64,000 bases of DNA, taken from the NCBI GenBank assembly GCA_024226315.1, contig JAAELT010000497.1, forward strand, positions 1 through 64,000, read 5' to 3'. The stretch's first letter is position 1. The number at the start of each line of letters is the position of its first letter. This stretch comes from a bacterium (GTDB lineage Bacteria; Acidobacteriota; Thermoanaerobaculia; Multivoradales; J023). Shown piece after piece: positions 25,901 through 31,440 of the stretch. The translations under genes were made by a program, and so were the position numbers. The notes below the pieces were generated by a model. It was not told where the DNA came from. It searched no databases and saw only the letters and a program-made list of their open reading frames with translations.

Positions 25901-27007
25901 TTCCTGAGAGGTCGCGACATTGGACGCTGGAGAGCGACATGGGGTGGCTTCTGGCATTTGGTTCTCGAGTCAAGCCAGAACAAGCGTTGGCCTTGGACAG
26001 GAATTGATGATGAGCAACAAGCAGAAGATGTGTTCGCCGCCACGTATCCCGGAGCATACTGGTATCTGAAGAAGCACAAACGGTCACTACAGCGCCGGTC
26101 CGACCAGGGCGAATATTGGTGGGAGCTTAGGAGCTGTGACTACTATTCAACGCTGGCGGCCCCAAAAATCGTCGTTCAGTGCATAGCTTTCCACTCCCGA
26201 TTCGCTCTGGATCGAGATGGCCACCTGATCAACAACAAGGCGATCGCTATTCCGACGTCCGACCCGTTCGTGCTTGGCGTCCTCAATAGTCGCGTGGCTT
26301 GGTGGATCATTTATAGGACTTTCCAACGGATGAAAGACGACGGGATCAGCGTAGATGTTAATGCGCTCGCCCGATTCCCTCTTCCGAGTTCCGGTATTGA
26401 AAGCCGCCGCAGAATCTCTGAGCTCGTAGAGACTTCGCTTCAGCGAGCGTCGGACAGTTCGATTCCTGCGGTGGAAGAGACGCTCAACCAAGAGGTCTAC
26501 GATCTCTACAATCTGAGCCATGAGGAACGACGGACCCTTGAACAGTCGTTGCCTCCACGAGACCCGCTGGAGGTAGCAGCGCAGCACGCCATCGACACCG
26601 ACGAGCCCTACCAGACCCTCCTCGACCCACCCCCCGCCGACCCCCGCGTCGCCCACCCGCCTCGCGAGCAAGAGCCAGCCGCCGCCACTGTCGTCGCCTT
26701 CCCGTCCGCCCCGCCGGAGCCGGCCCCCTATCAGCAAGAGCCCGAGCTCGGAGAGGTCGCAGAGCTCGAAGCCTCCTACGACCAGCCATCGCCCGGCACT
26801 GCCACCCCCTCCGAGCGCATCCTCGCCTGGCTCCGTGCCCACCCCGACTGGCACGCCCGCGCCGAAGTCCTCGCGGCGCTGGGCGATCTCTCGGCGAGCC
26901 AGTGGAGCTCGGCGATCCGGGAGCTGGCGGAGTTTGGGGAGGTGGAGAAGATGGGGGAGAAACGGGGAACTCGGTATCGAATCAGACCAAGCGTCGTTGG
27001 AGAATAG
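22952..27007 (+). CDS. Large N6-adenine DNA methylase (class IIG/DrmMI-like)
   Basis: About 1,351 residues from a GTG start overlapping the previous stop. The SAM motif is LTVCDPACGSGHFLVAAARR (residues ~490-510), with YGVDINPMAVELCKVSLWME, and the catalytic NPPW is in VVLGNPPWVRQELL (~770). GSYYTPSSLVDCLLDSAL precedes motif I, as in Eco57I/BREX/DISARM methylases. A C-terminal target-recognition part (IKTGFNKAFYLSTEE, FLRGRDIGRW) is followed by a Pro-rich linker and a winged-helix-like end (SERILAWLRAHPDWHARAEV). The N-terminal half is very GC-rich; about 25200-26560, covering the target-recognition part, is clearly lower in GC and uses different codons. No obvious nuclease motif. It probably marks host DNA so the helicases ignore it. 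Confidence 0.9.
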   Translation: MRRTTHRSAFTAVRTEGGILPAELLERLAAGDKEIAGTSPADYHLGPNERLGEAVNRSWSRLLGAWASFRDALQKAPEGDPATRLTRERWLLLLFQELGYGRLLRSKAAEVDGKSFALSHLWHHSPIHLMGARLTLDRRTPGVAGAAAASPHGLVQEYLNRSDEHLWGFVSNGLALRLLRDHHSLTRQAYVELDLETIMEGELYSEFLLLWLVCHQSRVDAEKPEECWLERWFQTSRDEGVRALDKLRDGVQTAIEKLGQGFLRHRANTALQAALEGGELDGQEYYRELLRLVYRLIFLFVAEDRDALLNPAAPDAAKDRYLRFYATRHLRGLADRHRGGPHGDLWRGLRLVMGKLGEGCGELALPALGSFLWRQGAIPHLAGCELGNEDLLAALLALGTIEDRGLRYPVNWRNVGSEELGSIYESLLELHPRFHREAGEFELATAAGHERKTTGSYYTPSSLVDCLLDSALDPVLDEAAAKPDPEAAILALTVCDPACGSGHFLVAAARRIAKRLAAVRSGEDEPSPEAVQHALRDVVGRCLYGVDINPMAVELCKVSLWMEAIEPGKPLSFLDHHIQVGNSLLGATPALLEKGIPDAAFKPIEGDDKAFCRELKKYNKQARETRQETLFDLRGEPWERIGDLASGLLDLDGISDATAEGVRRKEERWGEILQSEGYETSRLWADAWCAAFLWEKVDDSEKPYPITEQVFRKMEQNPRHVDARVLGEVRRLAEEYGFLHWHLAFPGVLRTAGEAAAGIRQSGSRAGFDVVLGNPPWVRQELLKPIKPLLGRYESYSSTADSSVYFLELGIQLLGTSGGLAMLTPNKWLRANYGAKLRDLLKQETEIRLVVDFGHAKHLFHNIDVFPAAIGLAGRTVRSSETEKLQFVRAFDQDLKRHSLAELMRSHSVSVSYRYLTTDRWRLESDSVNALLDRLMGSAERLELEAKPLSGIKTGFNKAFYLSTEEHSALVSAYPESKQLFQKFLRGRDIGRWRATWGGFWHLVLESSQNKRWPWTGIDDEQQAEDVFAATYPGAYWYLKKHKRSLQRRSDQGEYWWELRSCDYYSTLAAPKIVVQCIAFHSRFALDRDGHLINNKAIAIPTSDPFVLGVLNSRVAWWIIYRTFQRMKDDGISVDVNALARFPLPSSGIESRRRISELVETSLQRASDSSIPAVEETLNQEVYDLYNLSHEERRTLEQSLPPRDPLEVAAQHAIDTDEPYQTLLDPPPADPRVAHPPREQEPAAATVVAFPSAPPEPAPYQQEPELGEVAELEASYDQPSPGTATPSERILAWLRAHPDWHARAEVLAALGDLSASQWSSAIRELAEFGEVEKMGEKRGTRYRIRPSVVGE

Positions 27008-27019
27008 AAGCGCAGGATC

Positions 27020-28327
27020 ATGGACGACGTTACATACGTTACATGGACTAGCCCGATGGGCCAGCGTCTTCGCGAGCTGATCAAGAGCAAGCGAGTTTCG
27101 ATCGACCGCGCCGCAACAATCGCAGGTGTCCATCGAACAACATTGTTTCGGTGGCTCAGCGGAGAGCAGAGCCCCATCGCGCCACAGAGCTGGCAGAAGG
27201 GCGGATTGGAAAACTTGGCCGGGTGGTTAGGATTCTGCGACCTTGATGAGCTTCTCGACACTCTTCGCTCCAGTGACGAGCCGACAAGAAACCCTACTGA
27301 TCAGTTGTCGACCGCTGCAAGGCGCGTTCTTGAGCGGGTGCTCCTGCAAGGCGCACTCAGGCTCGAAGATCTCCCGAATAAGTCCGGTGAATCTACTGCG
27401 AGCGCGCTCGCTGAGTGTCTCTCCGCAGGCGCGCTGGTAGAACGTACCATTGGTGGCTCCCGCATACTCTATGAGCCGGCCCTGGGCCTGTTGGCTCATC
27501 TAGCCAGGCGCTCGAGGGACTTACGGGGTCTAGCCGCCGACTTGGGCGTACCCAGCTCATACATCTCGTCGATCGTGGATTCTGTTCGCAATGAAACCCG
27601 AGTCGAAGATGGCCGCCTGAAGCTCCAGGGCCACACCTACGAATTAGTCGTCTTCGATTGGAGCAACACCTTGGCAGAGGAGGCCGATTTCGACGATGCG
27701 ATCTGTGAGGCGTTGGCCGCTACTTGCGGAAGGGACGTCTTTCGGTCCCTACTCGATCGCCTCGAAGCTACCCAGGATCCCAGGTGGTACGATTATTTCT
27801 ACCTGGCTGACTACTTCGGGATACCAGCTGAACGCGTTATCGAGATCCACGAGCATCATAGAAACCTCTTGCGGTGGATCCCGGGCGCCCGACAGCTCTT
27901 TGAGTACTGCCGCTCTCAGAGCGATATCGCTCTGGCGACGAACTGCAATGCAGCGGTCCTCGATTGCCGCCTCTCGTTGATGGGGCTGTCGAGGTCCGAT
28001 TTCGAGGCCATCTACACCAGCGACAGCGTCTCGGACGCCTCCTCGAAGGAGGACATGTATCGCCGTCTCCTACGTGAACTCTCGGTGTCACCGACAGCTA
28101 CGATCGTTATCAGCGACAGCTATGAGAGAGATGTGCTCCCTGCCTTGCGCCTGGGCTGTCACGCGATCTGGTACACGAAGAAGACAGACCCGTCGTTCTG
28201 GGGAACTCCAGCCATGGATGTGCGTCCAGATGAATATCACCTGCTGCGCAGCGCTGCAACACGCACCCTACCGGACCTCGTTACCGTTGATCACGCGGAG
28301 ACGCTAGCCTGGTTCCAAGGCAGCTGA
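27020..28327 (+). CDS. HTH - winged helix - HAD domain fusion (putative island regulator)
   Basis: A 435-residue protein 12 bases after the methylase. Residues ~10-75 hold an XRE-like helix-turn-helix (IDRAATIAGVHRTTLFRWLS). Residues ~90-190 look like a winged helix (LERVLLQGALRLEDLPNKSG). From ~205 a HAD fold follows: motif I VVFDWSNTLAEE, motif II ALATNCNA, Lys motif SSKEDMYRR, motif IV VISDSYERDVLPALRLG. In motif I the second Asp of the usual DxD is Ser (DWS), so ordinary phosphatase chemistry is doubtful and the HAD part may be a ligand sensor. Context suggests control of the methylase and helicase operon. The 80-bp inverted repeat at its end could be its operator. GC is lower than in the upstream genes. 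Confidence 0.75.
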   Translation: MDDVTYVTWTSPMGQRLRELIKSKRVSIDRAATIAGVHRTTLFRWLSGEQSPIAPQSWQKGGLENLAGWLGFCDLDELLDTLRSSDEPTRNPTDQLSTAARRVLERVLLQGALRLEDLPNKSGESTASALAECLSAGALVERTIGGSRILYEPALGLLAHLARRSRDLRGLAADLGVPSSYISSIVDSVRNETRVEDGRLKLQGHTYELVVFDWSNTLAEEADFDDAICEALAATCGRDVFRSLLDRLEATQDPRWYDYFYLADYFGIPAERVIEIHEHHRNLLRWIPGARQLFEYCRSQSDIALATNCNAAVLDCRLSLMGLSRSDFEAIYTSDSVSDASSKEDMYRRLLRELSVSPTATIVISDSYERDVLPALRLGCHAIWYTKKTDPSFWGTPAMDVRPDEYHLLRSAATRTLPDLVTVDHAETLAWFQGS

Positions 28328-28401
28328 CACGCTACACAAACGCTACAGTCCAGATGATCTTCGCTGCTGACGCGCTACGCACCTGGCGTGTAGTGTCAGC
28401 T
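28322..28401. repeat. 80-bp inverted repeat at the end of the HTH-HAD gene
   Basis: AGCTGACAC (28322-28330) pairs with GTGTCAGCT (28393-28401), and inside it TACAC (28333-28337) pairs with GTGTA (28388-28392), leaving a 2-base bulge. Between them the motif ACGCTAC recurs (CACGCTACACAAACGCTACA and GCGCTACGC). The element covers the stop codon of the HTH-HAD gene and precedes the 74-aa gene by 95 bases. It could be an operator for the HTH protein or a recombination site. Confidence 0.6.
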
Positions 28402-28495
28402 CAGTCGAGGCGGCCAGCAAACCGCCTCCGAGGACTAAGCGATGCGGTATCGCGCCGCATCCCAGGACAACTTCGACCGGAAAGGAGCCACTGTC

Positions 28496-28720
28496 ATGAA
28501 GTTCGAAGGTATGGGTGGCCCCGGAATGACGATCGGACAGGTCATCGCCGATTCGACCCGGGATCTAACCGCAAACGGGACTATCCGCGAGGCAGCCAAT
28601 GGATGGCGCTACGTCCAGGTCTCGCCGCAGACGCACTTGACGATCCGCCCGAGCGGTCTCGCTGACCACTCGAGCACCTACGGTCCGCTCGGTAAGATCG
28701 GGTCGGATCCGATTCGGTAG
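28496..28720 (+). CDS. 74-residue hypothetical protein
   Basis: Starts MKFEGMGGPGMTIGQVIADS and continues with a hydrophilic TRDLTANGTIREAANGWRYV, ending KIGSDPIR. AAAGGAG lies 8 bases before the ATG, and a strong intrinsic terminator follows at 28752-28776, so it is very likely a separately transcribed gene. The Gly/Met-rich start is unusual. No known domain is recognised. It sits in the defence island between the HTH-HAD gene and the hairpin array, and could be a small regulator, antitoxin-like protein or peptide precursor. Confidence 0.7.
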   Translation: MKFEGMGGPGMTIGQVIADSTRDLTANGTIREAANGWRYVQVSPQTHLTIRPSGLADHSSTYGPLGKIGSDPIR

Positions 28721-28751
28721 TAGCGTCCGCTGAACGCTAGAAAACTCCCAA

Positions 28752-28776
28752 GGGCGGCTGTCAGCCGCCCTTTTTT
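28752..28776 (+). terminator. Intrinsic terminator after the 74-residue gene
   Basis: GGGCGGCT-GTC-AGCCGCCC, 8-bp perfect stem, followed by TTTTTT. It is the clearest intrinsic terminator in the window. Confidence 0.9.
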
Positions 28777-29027
28777 GGCTTCCGCGCCTCTAGTGAGCGC
28801 CGAGCCCCAAGTCGAACGATCCCCCTGCGGTCACCGCGTCGCCCAGCCCGATGGCCCCAGCTCATGATTCTGGAGTATCTGACGTCCTCTTCCTTCGGCC
28901 CCGCCGGTGCACCTGGGCAGCAAGATCATTCCGGCCGTCAACAGCCGGTCTTGAGGCCGTCGGCGACCGCCGAGACTTCGCGCGGCGGCGGTCAGGCTCG
29001 GTTGCTGCGCCCGACGCTCGAAACCGC

Positions 29028-29568
29028 CGCTGTGAAGACGAGGGAAAAGTCGCCCGAGACCTCCCCAGCGTCCGTCAGGACGTTGGGCGAGGAACCGGGC
29101 AAGAAACGGCGGCTGTGAAGGGCGAGGAAAAGTCGCCCCGGGCGTCCACAGCCGCCGTTCGCGCTCCTGGCGAGCTCAAGAGGCCGAAACAGCGGTCGAT
29201 CCTGGCTCCGGGCGATGCCAGAGCCGCGATCGGCCACTGTGGAAGCCAGGGAAAAGTCGTCCGTCGCTTTCTCAGTGCCAAGAACCGCTCTTGGCGAACG
29301 CCCCGGACCCGAAACGGCAACTGTAAACGCCAGGGAAAAGTCTTCCCAGGCGTCCACAGCGCTCGTTCACGCTCCAGGCGAGCGTCCGAGACCAAAATGA
29401 TGGCCAAACCTGGTCTCTGGGCGATGCCGGAGCCGAGAACGGCCACTGTAAAAGCCAGGGGAAAGTTTTCCTTCTGCTTTACAGAAGCAAATACTACTCC
29501 GAACACACGCGCAGGGCTCATGACGCCGACTGTGGAAGGTAAGAGAAATCGTACCTCGCCCCCACAGT
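29028..29568. repeat. Array of six covarying hairpins
   Basis: Six imperfect copies of a ~40-base stem-loop at 29028-29070, 29108-29156, 29235-29277, 29321-29359, 29446-29484 and 29529-29568. Each begins near CTGT or ACTG, carries a loop resembling GGGAAAAGTC and closes with ACAG or CAGT. The stems differ but stay paired: GGCGGCTGTG/CACAGCCGCC in copy 2, CGCC/GGCG plus GGGAA/TTCCC in copy 4, CTGTAAA/TTTACAG in copy 5, ACTGTGG/CCACAGT plus GGTA/TACC in copy 6. Start-to-start steps alternate at about 83-86 and 124-125 bases, a ~209-bp super-repeat. Peptide-like repeats appear in frames on both strands, as expected from a DNA repeat, not a gene. Such pairing suggests a structured RNA or single-stranded DNA element. 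The rest of 28777-29612 shows no gene. Confidence 0.8.
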
Positions 29569-29612
29569 GCCCGCCGCGAAGACATTGATACGGGCATGAG
29601 GTCCACTGCATC

Positions 29613-29831
29613 TTGTGCCCAGAAGGAGACTTCTGGCGGTACTACCCGGCTCACCGCCTAGCCGGTCGGAGGGTGGATCTCGAGAAGTCGGTCCGCGGCA
29701 GCCACCTGCTACCCTTGGCCCATGCTGGCTGGCCACCTGCGGAGAAACTGGCGGTGTGGGCCTGTCCGAGAAGCTCGGTGAGGGGCCAGATGCCGCAACA
29801 GGAGTTGCTGATAGCTGATGGCGATAGCTGA
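29613..29831 (+). CDS. Possible small protein before the 540-aa gene
   Basis: A frame beginning at a TTG, reading LCPEGDFWRYYPAHRLAGRR and on to a stop at 29829-29831, overlapping the next gene by 14 bases. The composition is more protein-like than chance frames nearby, and an HCILC sits just before the start. It has no ATG, GTG or clear ribosome binding site, so it may be the remnant of a longer gene. Confidence 0.25.
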   Translation: MCPEGDFWRYYPAHRLAGRRVDLEKSVRGSHLLPLAHAGWPPAEKLAVWACPRSSVRGQMPQQELLIADGDS

Positions 29832-31440
29832 CATCCGGCCGGCTCCCGAATGGGTGGACATCGGAGCCGACCTGATCCGTGGCCTCGATCTCCTCGGCCT
29901 CCGCCTACCCGTACAGACGGTGGGTAGCACCCTGCTCACCGGCGTGACGACGATCACCCCCTCGATCCGCTATCTCTCCCTCCACGCCTGGATCGTCCAC
30001 AGCTACGGCCAGGCCCGCGGTCCTGACCGCTGGAAGGACTTCCGTGACTTCGCCTCGCGCGTCGAGGCGGCGGTGGCGGTGGGCAATCTACTCGCGGATC
30101 CGAAGATGGTCGGCGTCATCGGCTCCGACAAGGCGAGCAAAGCTCTTGAGGCGGATGAGGATGCTGTGCACCTCGAAGCCCTCGTGAGCCAGCTCGCGGT
30201 AAGCACCTACGCGAATCCATCCCAGCAACTGGGGCTCAGCTTCGCGCGGGATAGCAGCATACCGGGACTGACCAAGGAACGAGGACTACCGCTCGCGGAA
30301 CTGGTTCGCGGTCAGATGAGCGGCTGCCGCGCCGGCGCCGCATTCTCGCAGGGTCAACGTCTCGGCCACCTTGCGGTGGCTGAGCTTCAGGAATTCGGGA
30401 AGCTGGCCTCGCTGGCGGACATCCCGCCGGCCGAGGTCGACCTGCTGCTCGAGGCACTGCTGCCGCTCGAACCTCGACCCGAGGACTTCTTCCGAGTCGA
30501 GACCTATGCATGCCTCCTGGCGCTGGCCGATCTCCACTCGCGGCCTCCGAGAGAACGCGACCTCTTCGCAGAAGCGCACGCCCTCGAGAGGCGCCTGCCC
30601 GAAAAGCTCCACGAGGTCCTCGACGGCTGGCTGCGCTACTCGGTCCGAGATCTGTTGGCTGCGGCCCACGAGGCCGCACTCAAAGCGATCGTGAAGGAAG
30701 TGGAGATCCTTGCAGAGACGACCGGCGCCGCCGTGGCGAGCGGCACGACCATCGGCGCGCTGGTCGCCAGGGAGGGCGAGCAAAGTGACCCTCTGCGGGG
30801 CCTGGGGCTGATCGCGACCGACGAGAGTCCTCACGATCTCTCCTTCCGAGACCTGTTCGAACGGGTGCACGAGGCGACCAGCGTCGAACGTCGCGACTTG
30901 CGGGGTCTCCATCGATGGCGTCAGAGCCTCAACGAGTGGGATCTGATCGCGACCGCACTGAACAGCGGCGCGGGCGCCCTGGCGACGCTGCCGGTCGCCT
31001 GGATCCTGGCGACTCTGCGCTCGGAGCCGTGGCCTGATTTCACCACCGAGCCGTTCGAGCAGCGGATCGACGTCGGATGGAGCAGGCTCGGAGTCTTCGA
31101 AATCGTCGCCCCGTGGGTGCGGCGCTTCCTGCGCGAGGAGTGGTCGTTGCCAAAGGTAATGTCCGAGCTCGCACATCGGACCATCGACCAGCACCTCCGA
31201 ATGGCCTGGGCCCGCATGGCGGCAGATCCCAAGCGAGACGTCGCGGTGCTGGTCAGCGATGGCGACACGTGGCGGCACCGCGGCAAGGTCGTCGTGGCCA
31301 GGCGCACGGCGTCCAGGTTGCCGCAGGCGATCAGCTGGTTGGAGCAACTGCGTCTGATCGATTCCGGAGGTCTCACTTCCGAGGGCGAAGCAACCCTCGA
31401 CAGATGCCTGCGGACGATTCGAGGAGCTACGGCACCATGA
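29818..31440 (+). CDS. Uncharacterised 540-residue protein paired with the PLD nuclease
   Basis: A soluble, mostly helical protein with no signal peptide. It starts MAIADIRPAPEWVDIGADLI and contains a conserved-looking TLLTGVTTITPSIRYLSLHA near residue 40 and a late basic winged-helix-like region ending in RLIDSGGLTSEGEATLDRCL. I do not recognise the family. Its stop overlaps the ATG of the PLD gene (ATGA), so the two are translated as a pair and probably act together. GGAG lies 14 bases upstream of the ATG; the start is uncertain by a few codons. The last ~60 residues could be a DNA-binding winged helix, and the rest a sensor or partner for the nuclease. Confidence 0.8.
   Translation: MAIADIRPAPEWVDIGADLIRGLDLLGLRLPVQTVGSTLLTGVTTITPSIRYLSLHAWIVHSYGQARGPDRWKDFRDFASRVEAAVAVGNLLADPKMVGVIGSDKASKALEADEDAVHLEALVSQLAVSTYANPSQQLGLSFARDSSIPGLTKERGLPLAELVRGQMSGCRAGAAFSQGQRLGHLAVAELQEFGKLASLADIPPAEVDLLLEALLPLEPRPEDFFRVETYACLLALADLHSRPPRERDLFAEAHALERRLPEKLHEVLDGWLRYSVRDLLAAAHEAALKAIVKEVEILAETTGAAVASGTTIGALVAREGEQSDPLRGLGLIATDESPHDLSFRDLFERVHEATSVERRDLRGLHRWRQSLNEWDLIATALNSGAGALATLPVAWILATLRSEPWPDFTTEPFEQRIDVGWSRLGVFEIVAPWVRRFLREEWSLPKVMSELAHRTIDQHLRMAWARMAADPKRDVAVLVSDGDTWRHRGKVVVARRTASRLPQAISWLEQLRLIDSGGLTSEGEATLDRCLRTIRGATAP

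Noticed and set aside
29028..29568. CRISPR array
   Set aside because: Repeat units are not identical, spacing alternates between two lengths, the sequences between units are themselves repeated, and no cas gene is present.
29075..29611. Long minus-strand reading frame with repeated TFPW/FSLAFT peptides
   Set aside because: Similar repeats appear in frames on both strands, there is no ribosome binding site, and the stem pairing explains the pattern better than a protein does.
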